Shown: positions 17,861 to 27,358 of the stretch, piece after piece | Position numbering within the stretch: the stretch's first letter is position 1 | Layout: every line of letters starts with the position of its first letter | Assembly: GCA_965246845.1 (NCBI GenBank) | Contig: CBDFFR010000014.1 | Coordinates: forward strand, 124,001 to 188,000 | Origin: JBBRMW01 sp965246845 | Lineage (GTDB): Bacteria; Chloroflexota; Anaerolineae; Aggregatilineales; UBA2796 | Direction of reading: 5' to 3' | Length of the DNA: 64,000 nucleotides | Made by a program: the position numbers and the translations under genes | The notes under the pieces: generated by a model | What the model was told of the DNA's origin: nothing | Database searches by the model: none | What the model saw: the letters and a program-made list of their open reading frames with translations, nothing else

Positions 17861-18888
17861 TCTGAAATTCCTTTTTGAGTAAAACGGCTTGAGTCGCGGA
17901 TGATCAGGCGCGGCGCGATCAATTGCTGCTGTGGACAATCTTCGCCGCTCAGGATCGCAACCAGCAAATCGACGACACTCGGACCAATTTCTTCCAATGG
18001 CTGGCGCACCGAGGTCAGCGCCGGGCGCAGGAACGCAGCCACCGGGTCGTCATCGAAGCCCGTCACCGCAATATCTATACCGGGTCGCAACCCCGCCGCC
18101 TCGACCGCGCGCATCGCGCCAATCGCCAGCGTATCCGTCAGCCCGACAATGGCGGTAGGGCGCTCGTCTGCCGGCAGCGCGCGCATCGCTGCCGCCGCGT
18201 GCTGGCCTGCATCCATCCTATTGATCACGCGGCTAATCCAGCCCGGCGCGATGGGCAGCCCCGCCGCGTGCATCGCCTCGAAATAGCCCGTCAGCCGATG
18301 CCCACCGTTGATTGAGCCTTCCGGCCACGCGAGGATCGCGATTTTGTGGTGTCCGTTCGCGATCAGGTGTTCGACCGCCATCCGCACGCCCGCCGCGCTG
18401 TCCACATCCACATACGGGAAATCCCATTCCGGGTTGCCGCGCCCGAAGGCGACGAACGGGAAGCCATGTTCCATCAGCATCCTGATCCGGTCGTCGTCCT
18501 GCACGGTCCCGGAGAGGATGAAACCATCGACGCGGCTGGTCCGTATCAATTCCTGATAGGCGCGCACGGGCTTTTCCGGCTGCTGCGTGAAGGTCAGGAC
18601 GTGGTAGCCGCGCGCTTCGGCGGCGAGCGCCATCTGATAGATGAAACGGTCCAGCACGGGGTTGATTACGCCATCCGGGATGTCGTGCCAGGCATAGCCG
18701 ATGATCCGCGCTTCGCTGGCTTTCAGGTTGCGCGCGGTGATGTTCGGGCGATAGCCGAGGCGGTTGACGGCCTCCAGCACGCGGCGGCGGGTCGCCTCGC
18801 TGACCGGGGCGCTGTTGTTCAGGACATAGGAGACGGTCGCGATAGAAACCTGCGCGGCGTCGGCGACATCCTTGATCTTGACTGGCAT
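17857..18888 (-). CDS. LacI-family transcriptional regulator
   Basis: This 343-residue protein has an N-terminal LacI helix-turn-helix and hinge (KIKDVADAAQVSIATVSYVLN, then RRRVLEAVNRLGYRPNITAR). A periplasmic-binding-protein-like sensor domain follows (VDGFILSGT, VDVDSAAGVRMAVEHLI, AIVGLTDTLAIGAMRAVEAAGL, VTGFDDDPVA). It most likely represses its own transcript, including the GH65 phosphorylase whose ATG overlaps its stop, and is released by a sugar. A perfect palindrome of LacI-operator type lies 19 bases before the start. ATG 18888 is chosen over an in-frame start at 18900 because the conserved fold begins right after it. Confidence 0.93.
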   Translation of the reverse strand: MPVKIKDVADAAQVSIATVSYVLNNSAPVSEATRRRVLEAVNRLGYRPNITARNLKASEARIIGYAWHDIPDGVINPVLDRFIYQMALAAEARGYHVLTFTQQPEKPVRAYQELIRTSRVDGFILSGTVQDDDRIRMLMEHGFPFVAFGRGNPEWDFPYVDVDSAAGVRMAVEHLIANGHHKIAILAWPEGSINGGHRLTGYFEAMHAAGLPIAPGWISRVINRMDAGQHAAAAMRALPADERPTAIVGLTDTLAIGAMRAVEAAGLRPGIDIAVTGFDDDPVAAFLRPALTSVRQPLEEIGPSVVDLLVAILSGEDCPQQQLIAPRLIIRDSSRFTQKGISE

Positions 18889-18906
18889 TGATAAATCCAC
18901 AAAGGG

Positions 18907-18922
18907 GCTTAAACGTTTAAGC
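18907..18922. promoter_or_regulatory. LacI-type operator palindrome
   Basis: GCTTAAACGTTTAAGC is a perfect 16-bp palindrome with the central CG typical of LacI-family operators. It sits just upstream of the regulator start and is the probable autoregulatory site for the lacI-GH65 transcript. Confidence 0.75.
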
Positions 18923-18982
18923 AGATCATAGGCACGCGGGATCGGGTTGTCAACAAGGCCGAAGCGTTACTCCCCGCGCGAT

Positions 18983-18992
18983 CTGGTATAAT
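18983..18992 (+). promoter_or_regulatory. Extended -10 promoter element before the restriction gene
   Basis: CTGGTATAAT holds a TGN plus a perfect TATAAT, 36 bp before ATG 19029. No good -35 is seen at 17 bp. Confidence 0.5.
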
Positions 18993-19028
18993 CCATGCCT
19001 CATAAGGGTCGCAAAACGAGCATATCCA

Positions 19029-20021
19029 ATGGCGCATGTCTCGAAAATCATTAGCAAAACTTCCGCCCAAAATTACCCTCGAATTCATGATACAGGCAGT
19101 CAATATTTCGGCTGTCTGGATGACTCAACACTGGTTCAGCATGAACGTAAACTGCCCGCCGAGCAGGTCAAAAATTTTATTCGGAACGCAATCATCGAGG
19201 CGAATGGAAAGTCCAGCCGCGAAATTCTCTCGATTGGACCTGGTGAAACAGCACAGCAGGCACAGAAAAAATTCACCAGTGCAGGAAAAAAGCTGCTCGA
19301 CTATTTCAGGCAATATTGTATTGACCCGGCTGCCACTGCGCATCAAACGCAAGGAAAGCACTACACGACTGTCGGACAAGAGCTATTTCACCGCCGGACG
19401 CTTCAAAAAGAGCGCATGAACTCCGGTTGGCGTTATCAATATCTGACGGTTTCGTGTGCCACGAACACAGGAAGATTTGGGAACGTCTCTGACATTGGCA
19501 CAACCGAGGGCGATTTTACGGCGCGTATAAAATTCCAAAATTATGCAGAGCCGCATTTGAATCTGTATGTTTCGGTAAAAAATCGTAAAAACACCGTAGG
19601 CGGGCAGGATTATCCAAAAGTTGCGCGTTCTCTTGAAGCAGTCGCAACCAATGATAAAAACCGAAATGGTCCTTATTTATGTGTTTTCGGTATCACAATG
19701 GATCGGGGTACGCGGTCGATTCGTCGTGATAAAGGACAACAGGCGCATTCCCAAAATACGGAAATCTGGCTCTCGGATTACTTTTGGCCGTTCTTCACAA
19801 ATTATTCTTACGAAGAGATCATGACGCTTGTACTTGAAGTGCTGCAAGAAGAATTCACCGGGAGCGAAAATGCCACACAGATCGAAGCACCCCGTGAAGT
19901 CCTAGAAGCGTTCGGCGCGGCATGTGCAAGTAACGGTCTACTCGATGATGGGGGCAACTTCAAGGACGCACGCGACATTGTACGCTTCATCTGCGCGCCC
20001 CAACGAAAGGCCAAATTGTGA
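19029..20021 (+). CDS. Probable type II restriction endonuclease
   Basis: This 330-residue protein has no membrane segment. Its gene's stop overlaps the GTG start of a DNA methyltransferase by 4 bases (GTGA), the classic arrangement of a restriction-modification pair. A candidate nuclease core is TTEGDFTARIKF (D162) followed by LYVSVKNRKN (S182, K184) and E203. This D...SxK...E spacing recalls the variant PD-(D/E)xK sites of Cfr10I/NgoMIV-type enzymes. That is an inference from motif shape only; the recognition site is unknown. Base composition of this pair is clearly AT-richer than the flanking genes, a sign of recent transfer. Confidence 0.75.
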   Translation: MAHVSKIISKTSAQNYPRIHDTGSQYFGCLDDSTLVQHERKLPAEQVKNFIRNAIIEANGKSSREILSIGPGETAQQAQKKFTSAGKKLLDYFRQYCIDPAATAHQTQGKHYTTVGQELFHRRTLQKERMNSGWRYQYLTVSCATNTGRFGNVSDIGTTEGDFTARIKFQNYAEPHLNLYVSVKNRKNTVGGQDYPKVARSLEAVATNDKNRNGPYLCVFGITMDRGTRSIRRDKGQQAHSQNTEIWLSDYFWPFFTNYSYEEIMTLVLEVLQEEFTGSENATQIEAPREVLEAFGAACASNGLLDDGGNFKDARDIVRFICAPQRKAKL

Positions 20022-20896
20022 TCGCGTCACGCGCCGACATCACGATTCACAAAGCGGGCAACCCCTATACAATTATTTGTGGCGATAGCCGCGCCGAACT
20101 TGAACGTTTTGAAGGTCAAGTTGATCTAATTGTCACCTCGCCACCCTATGCGGATGCGCGTCGCAAGCATTATGACGGAGTACACCCCGATCAGTACGTC
20201 GAATGGTTCATGACGTTTCACGAGCCATTTCTCAAGGCACTTAAGCCCACCGGGAGCCTCGTTCTAAATATCAAGGATAAAGTTGTTGATGGGGTGCGTC
20301 ACCGCTTCGTATGGCAAACTATCGAGGCACTCAGCGAGCGCGGCTGGTATTCAATCGAAGATTATCTCTGGCATAAAACAAATCCGATGCCGGGTAGATG
20401 GCCGACCCGTCTTCGCGACGGGTGGGAATATTGCTTTCATCTCGCGAAGTCCAGAAAGCCTTTCTTCAATGCCGATGGTGTACAGCAACCTGTCGGCAAC
20501 TGGACCGAATCGCGCTTGCGAAAACTTGGAGACGCCGATCTGACCAGACACAATTCGGCTAATGACAGTGGCTTCGGGCGCGATCTCTCCAAATGGGTTG
20601 GCAAGGAAACCGTCTTACCCTCGAACGTCCTCAGTTTGGCATTAGTTGGCAAGAACAAGGGACACCCCGCAGTTTTCCCTGTAGGGCTTCCGCTATTTTT
20701 CATCAAATTGCTCTGCCCGGAGAATGGGTTGGTCGTGGACCCGTTTGGAGGGAGCGGCACAACAGCGATTGCTGCACTTCAATTAAACCGACCGTGCGTA
20801 CTGATCGATAATAACCCACAATATTGCATTGAAGCCGAAAAACGCTTGCGAGACGAAGGCGCTGAGTCGGAGAATATTCAAGAAAAACTATTGTGA
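20018..20896 (+). CDS. DNA methyltransferase of a type II restriction-modification system (probably N4-cytosine)
   Basis: This 292-residue protein methylates the recognition site to protect the host from the nuclease encoded upstream. The catalytic motif TSPPYADAR is at 40-48 and the AdoMet motif VVDPFGGSGTTA comes near the C-terminus, so the order is that of the beta class. The SPPY form is more common in N4-cytosine than N6-adenine enzymes, but this is not decisive. Between them lies a target-recognition region with KTNPMPGRWPTRLRDGWEY. It starts at GTG 20018 within the stop of the nuclease gene. holB begins 10 bases after its stop, so the pair may share a transcript with a housekeeping gene. 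Confidence 0.93.
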   Translation: MIASRADITIHKAGNPYTIICGDSRAELERFEGQVDLIVTSPPYADARRKHYDGVHPDQYVEWFMTFHEPFLKALKPTGSLVLNIKDKVVDGVRHRFVWQTIEALSERGWYSIEDYLWHKTNPMPGRWPTRLRDGWEYCFHLAKSRKPFFNADGVQQPVGNWTESRLRKLGDADLTRHNSANDSGFGRDLSKWVGKETVLPSNVLSLALVGKNKGHPAVFPVGLPLFFIKLLCPENGLVVDPFGGSGTTAIAALQLNRPCVLIDNNPQYCIEAEKRLRDEGAESENIQEKLL

Positions 20897-20906
20897 AGCG
20901 TAAATC

Positions 20907-21917
20907 ATGACAGCACATGAGAACTGGCACATCACCGGGCATGAATGGGCAGTCGAGCAGCTTTCGCGCACCCTCGCGCACGACCGCCTGCGCCACGCCT
21001 ATCTCTTCACAGGACCGTCCGGCGTCGGCAAAACGGCGCTCGCGAAAGCCTTTGCGAAGGCGATCAATTGCACCAGCGAGAGCGAGCGCCCCTGCGGAAA
21101 ATGCCGCGCCTGCAAGCTGATCGAGGCCGACGGCCACGCCGACGTCAACCTGATCGAGGCGCAGGACCGTTCACTCAAAATTGAGCAAATCCGCGAACTC
21201 GGTCATACGCTTGCGCTGCGCCCGGTCGAGGCGCGCTATCGCGTGGTCATCATAGATCATTTCGATGACGCGCAGGGTCCCGCGCAGGACGCGCTGCTCA
21301 AGACACTCGAAGAGCCGCCGCCCTATGTCGTGCTGTTGCTGATCGCGGAGCGGCTGGAAAAAATCGTGATGACGATCCGTTCGCGCTGCCAGACGATCAA
21401 GCTGCGCCCGCTCCCGGTTGCGACGGTCCGCACGGCACTTGAGGAACGGGGTATCGGCACGGAAAAAGCTGCGACATTGGCCGCACTATCGGGCGGGCGG
21501 CTCGGTTGGGCGTTGCGCGCTTCGACCGATGAGAAGTTCTTGCAGGACCGTGCCAACGCGCTCGATGCGTTGGAAGGCTTGATCGTCGCCGACCGCGTGA
21601 CGCGCTTCCGCTTTGCGGAACAGGTTGCGGGCGAGAAGGACCGCATCCCGGCGCTACTGGCGTATTGGGAAAGCTACTGGCGCGATGTGTTGCTGCTTAC
21701 GAGCAGCGCGCAGGTCGGCGTGACCAACCGCGATCACCGCCACGCGCTCACGCAGCTTGCGGGCGCGCTGCCTCTCGAAGATGCGCTCGGCGTGTTGCGG
21801 GCGCTGGAACGCACGGCGCGCTACCTTGAACAATATACCAATCCGCGCCTGACGCTCGAAACCCTGATGCTGGACCTGCCGCGCTACAATCTGCTGCCTG
21901 CACCGCCGGGTGCTTAA
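20907..21917 (+). CDS. holB: DNA polymerase III delta-prime subunit
   Basis: The protein has 336 residues. Delta-prime is part of the clamp-loader complex that places the sliding clamp on DNA. It shows Walker A GPSGVGKT (36-43), the zinc module cysteines (C55, C63, C66, C69), a Walker B-like VVIIDHFDDA, LLKTLEEPPPYVVLLL and the SRC motif (TIRSRCQTIKLRP) that supplies the arginine finger to the next ATPase. The usual DE after the Walker B strand is DH, which may lower ATP hydrolysis. It begins 10 bases after the methyltransferase and 12 bases before the deaminase gene. Confidence 0.9.
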   Translation: MTAHENWHITGHEWAVEQLSRTLAHDRLRHAYLFTGPSGVGKTALAKAFAKAINCTSESERPCGKCRACKLIEADGHADVNLIEAQDRSLKIEQIRELGHTLALRPVEARYRVVIIDHFDDAQGPAQDALLKTLEEPPPYVVLLLIAERLEKIVMTIRSRCQTIKLRPLPVATVRTALEERGIGTEKAATLAALSGGRLGWALRASTDEKFLQDRANALDALEGLIVADRVTRFRFAEQVAGEKDRIPALLAYWESYWRDVLLLTSSAQVGVTNRDHRHALTQLAGALPLEDALGVLRALERTARYLEQYTNPRLTLETLMLDLPRYNLLPAPPGA

Positions 21918-21929
21918 CTGGAGATGATC

Positions 21930-22520
21930 ATGATCACCGATTTCACGCTTTCGCTGCCGCAATGGGCAATCGACGAACACGCGCGCCTGCCCTCGCACAT
22001 GCGCACAATCGAAGAACGTATGGCGGCGGTCATCCGCTTTTCGCGCCTGAATTTTGAAAATGGCACGGGTGGACCGTTCGCGGCGGGCGTCTTCGAGCGC
22101 GATAGCGGAAAGCTGGTCGTCATCGGCGTGAACCGTGTGGTTCCGTCCAACTGCTCCTCGGCACACGCGGAAGTGATGGCGCTCTCGCTCGCGCAGCAGG
22201 CGCTCGGCACGTATGACCTCGGCGGTGCGGGGATGCCCGTCTATCAATTCGTGGTTAATTGGCGTCCGTGCGCGATGTGCTACGGCGCGACGTTGTGGTC
22301 GGGCGTGCGCTCGCTCGTGATTGCGGGCAGCGGACCCGAACTGGAAAGCATCACCGGGTTTGATGAAGGTCCGATCCATCCACAGTGGGATGAAGAACTC
22401 GCGAAGCGCGGCGTCGAACTCACGAATAATGTCTTGCGCGAGGAAGCGCTCGCGGTCTATCGCGACTTCGCCGCGAGCGGGAAGCTGGTCTATAACGGAC
22501 GCGGTGGCGACTCGACGTAA
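21930..22520 (+). CDS. Nucleoside/cytidine-guanine deaminase family protein
   Basis: This 196-residue protein has the zinc deaminase motifs SSAHAEVMALSLAQQ (His ligand and catalytic Glu) and NWRPCAMCYGATLWSG (two Cys ligands). It should hydrolytically deaminate a purine or pyrimidine base or nucleoside; tRNA adenosine deaminase and guanine deaminase are related, and the C-terminal FDEGPIHPQWDEEL is closer to the latter. I chose the ATG at 21930, which has GGAG 6 bases upstream, over the ATG at 21924 that overlaps it. It lies 12 bases downstream of holB. Confidence 0.87.
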   Translation: MITDFTLSLPQWAIDEHARLPSHMRTIEERMAAVIRFSRLNFENGTGGPFAAGVFERDSGKLVVIGVNRVVPSNCSSAHAEVMALSLAQQALGTYDLGGAGMPVYQFVVNWRPCAMCYGATLWSGVRSLVIAGSGPELESITGFDEGPIHPQWDEELAKRGVELTNNVLREEALAVYRDFAASGKLVYNGRGGDST

Positions 22521-22617
22521 CACCCGCTTGCCGAATGCTCATTTGCATCTCTTGACCTTGACCCTGCGGTAACCTTTATGCTGTACCCGCAACGCGCAAG
22601 CATCAGGGAGAGGCCGA

Positions 22618-23061
22618 ATGTCCATTCTAAAGAATTCGTTATGGTATCGCTGGCTGCTCATTGTAACAGGTGGCTTGTTCTTGTTCAGCCTGAGCTTCAT
22701 CGTGCTTCCCGCGCCTGTTCAGCAGTTTTTCAACTGGATGGTGTCTTCCACGATCAACATTCCGGTCACGCTGAACAGCGAAGGTATTCACTATGTCACC
22801 TTCGTTTACGGGGTGCTGGGTGCGGTGATGGTCGGCTGGTCGATCATGCTGGCGTCGATGCTGCTCACGTCCTTTCAGCGCGGCGAGCGGTCGGCGTGGT
22901 GGGCAATCGCGGCTTCGATTTGCGTCTGGTTCATCCTTGATAGCGCATTCTCGCTCAGTATGGGGTTCTGGCAAAACGCGCTGTTCAATGTCGTGTTCTT
23001 CGTCCTTTACACCGTGCCGCTTGCCGCGACATACGCGCATTTCAATCGGCAGCGTGGATGA
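22618..23061 (+). CDS. Four-helix membrane protein
   Basis: This 147-residue protein has four predicted membrane helices (about 10-30, 58-80, 94-112 and 118-137). Its family is not recognised. The gene overlaps the following MerR regulator by ATGA (23058-23061), so the regulator probably controls or is controlled with it. A TTGACC -35 with a weak TTTATG -10 17 bp away lies at 22552-22580, and a GGGAGAGG ribosome site precedes the ATG. Confidence 0.75.
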   Translation: MSILKNSLWYRWLLIVTGGLFLFSLSFIVLPAPVQQFFNWMVSSTINIPVTLNSEGIHYVTFVYGVLGAVMVGWSIMLASMLLTSFQRGERSAWWAIAASICVWFILDSAFSLSMGFWQNALFNVVFFVLYTVPLAATYAHFNRQRG

Positions 23062-23859
23062 ACGACGCACGCCTGACGATAGGCGAGGTCGCGGACCTGC
23101 TCGGCATCACGCCGAAGGCAATTCGCCACTATCACGAACTCGGCTTGCTGGCTGAACCCGCGCGCAGCGAAGGCGGCTATCGCCTTTACCAACCGCGCGA
23201 CCTGACTACCTTGCAAGCGATCCTGCGTCTGGGGCGGTTTGGCCTTTCGCTCCGTCAAATCGGATTTATCCTGCATTCCGAAGACTCGGATGCGCTGCTC
23301 GGGTCCCTGCTGCGCGACCGCAACGCCGCTCTGGATGACGAGATCGCGCGGCTCCAGCGGCAACGGCACGCAATCACAGCATTTTTAGACGCAGACGAGC
23401 GCGTGTATTCAGCACCGCAAACGGCGATAGGTCGAGATGCGGCAACGGTTGTTTACGACACGATCAAACCTCTCTCGAACGGGCTTGCGGAGGTCATCGT
23501 TCAGGTTGAAGCGAGCGCATTGACAAGGCTGGATAGCTTTCAGTGGCCGCCCGGCTATGATGAATATTGGAACCGCACGGCGTCGGCGTTGGCAGCGCGG
23601 GCGATGACCGATGAGCGACAGATCATGCTCTGGCTGGAGCGCTACCTCACGCTGCGCGAGATGACTCCCGACGATCTGCAAGCGCGAGCGTGGTTGAATA
23701 GCCTGCGTGACAACCCGGCGCGTGGTCTGTTGCGACGCTGCTGGAACTTGCCCATTCTGGATAGTTTCGCCGATAGTGAGCGCATCCAACGGGTAATGTT
23801 TCTGCTGCTGAACGAGGATGCGTCGGCGCTCCAGCGCGAATTCCTCACGATTGTGCTTG

Positions 23860-23879
<20 letters not shown>
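23058..23879 (+). CDS. MerR-family transcriptional regulator
   Basis: The protein has 273 residues. The N-terminal winged helix-turn-helix is clear (LTIGEVADLLGITPKAIRHY, GGYRLYQPRDL). A dimerisation helix follows (LRDRNAALDDEIARLQRQR) and then a C-terminal domain of about 150 residues with no cysteine pattern, so it senses something other than a simple metal. It is translated from an ATGA overlap with the membrane protein upstream. Its 3' end overlaps the convergent tex gene by 20 bases. Confidence 0.9.
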
Positions 23880-25995
<2,116 letters not shown>

Positions 25996-26053
25996 TGGCG
26001 CTCGTGGGGTTCGTTCTGATTCTGCGTCTACTGTATCAAGCAAGCCGTAGGTG

Positions 26054-26473
26054 TCAACGAGCATTCTTCCGGTCGTGCCTTTGAACCGCTAACCCATAGG
26101 CTTCGGCAAGCAGGTCCTTCACCTTCTGAAAGGTCTGCTCACCAGGATTAAGGACGCAAATGAATGATTGAGGTGCATAAACCGGATGCGGCATAATGAC
26201 GTCCAAAGCCGTGTAATCGTCTGCCTTCGCGTTGTTGGGACTTTCTCCAAACAGCTTGATGAACGTTTCTCTGCTCACGCCAATGTTGAGACGGAATACG
26301 CTTGGACGGTCAAGATTTGAAAGCCGATCATACTCGTTGTCAGAACTTCCTAACGTAGCGAATGCCAGCATACGTTCTGTGCTGTAGAAGAAGAACGTGT
26401 ATCCGAAATTTTCACTGATTTGAACATCGGCAAACGTACTGGTGATATAGTGCGTGACGAATAGCTCATCCAT
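26054..26473 (-). CDS. DUF6194-like protein
   Basis: This soluble protein has 139 residues and the pattern of the DUF6194/TfoX-neighbour type: an N-terminal helix (ITSTFADVQISENFG), GYTFFFYSTER, LSNLDRPSVFRLNIGVSRETF, YTALDVIMPHPVYAPQSFICVLNP and a final LLAEAYGLA helix. The family's function is not known. ATG 26473 has GGAGG 5 bases upstream, which makes it much better than the TTG at 26512. It lies 58 bases upstream of tex on the same strand. Confidence 0.75.
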   Translation of the reverse strand: MDELFVTHYITSTFADVQISENFGYTFFFYSTERMLAFATLGSSDNEYDRLSNLDRPSVFRLNIGVSRETFIKLFGESPNNAKADDYTALDVIMPHPVYAPQSFICVLNPGEQTFQKVKDLLAEAYGLAVQRHDRKNAR

Positions 26474-26570
26474 GACTGCCTCCGGGTTCTTTGTAGAACA
26501 CAAATGCGGCAAACGGACTGGTTATTATATTACACCCTCAACAGTGGAGGATAGGGCAAACGCATCCCAA

Positions 26571-26640
26571 GGGCGGGCGGACACAGCGGTCCGCCCCTAC
26601 ACGGCGCGGGTTCCGTAGGAGTGGAGCTGCGTGTCTACTC
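26571..26640. repeat. Composite palindromic repeat
   Basis: GGGCGGACACAGCGGTCCGCCC-CTAC is followed after a short linker by a diverged copy (GTAGGAGTGGAGCTGCGTGTCTACTC). It sits in the divergent gap between the DUF6194-like gene and the two-gene ATPase unit. Confidence 0.7.
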
Positions 26641-26653
26641 ACATTGTTTGAGG

Positions 26654-26659
26654 TATAAT
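26654..26659 (+). promoter_or_regulatory. Possible -10 element for the ATPase unit
   Basis: A perfect TATAAT lies 57 bp before ATG 26717, immediately after the repeat. No convincing -35 is visible. Confidence 0.35.
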
Positions 26660-26716
26660 GGAACAGGTGTGCATAGTAATCAACGCGGATGGTTGAAGGC
26701 TGACGGCGTAGCGTAA

Positions 26717-27358
26717 ATGACTGAACAACTGACCTGGTTCGAGCGGCACGTCGCGCGCCTGCTCGTTGTCCTCTATCACGGTGGTCGCCCGGTGCGCAGC
26801 CTGCTCGAAGGCGAGACGCGGCAGTTCGACTCCGTGTGGGAATTGCAGCGCTTCGATTTCTGGGTACGCGAACCCGGCCACCTTGCGCTTGCGCTTCTGG
26901 ACACCGCAACCGCCGATGATGCAGAGCGCCGCGCGATAGTTGACCGGATGCTGCTCGATGACGATCTGGATACGCATCGCGTCGCGCTGCCCGGCGCGCA
27001 CTACAACACGCTCGCGGATTTCGACTCCAGCGTGAGCTTCCTCACGGCTCGCGCGCTCGTCGCGGACCGTCCCTCGTTCACGCGCGGCAAGAACTACGCG
27101 CACCAGATCGTACTGGAGAGCGCCGGGATCGCTTTTACCGAACGGCTGCTCGCGGAGTGTCCAAGTTTCGGGTGGTACAGGCAGCAGTGCGAGACGGTGG
27201 CCGCATACTTTCCGCAACTTGAATTGATCGACCTGACGCTGATGCCCTACCTCGCCCCGGACCTGACCCCGATACAGGCGTCCTCCGCGCGGCTGGCGGG
27301 CGTCATTCGCAATCGTTACGAACACATATTTGGAAACACAGAGCATGTTGTCGTTTGA
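26717..27358 (+). CDS. Small partner protein of a Rad50-like ATPase, function unknown
   Basis: This 213-residue soluble protein is mostly helical. The N-terminus (WFERHVARLLVVLYHGG, then a linker and LQRFDFWVREPGHLALALLD) has the shape 'hydrophobic helix, short insertion, L-x-x-(F/L)DF-hxxxP', which I associate with small proteins encoded beside SMC/Rad50-like ABC ATPases, as in so-called ABC three-component conflict systems. That link is a memory-based inference, not a search result. No catalytic motif is visible. Its stop overlaps the ATPase start by 14 bases, so the two are translated together and probably form a complex. Confidence 0.72.
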   Translation: MTEQLTWFERHVARLLVVLYHGGRPVRSLLEGETRQFDSVWELQRFDFWVREPGHLALALLDTATADDAERRAIVDRMLLDDDLDTHRVALPGAHYNTLADFDSSVSFLTARALVADRPSFTRGKNYAHQIVLESAGIAFTERLLAECPSFGWYRQQCETVAAYFPQLELIDLTLMPYLAPDLTPIQASSARLAGVIRNRYEHIFGNTEHVVV

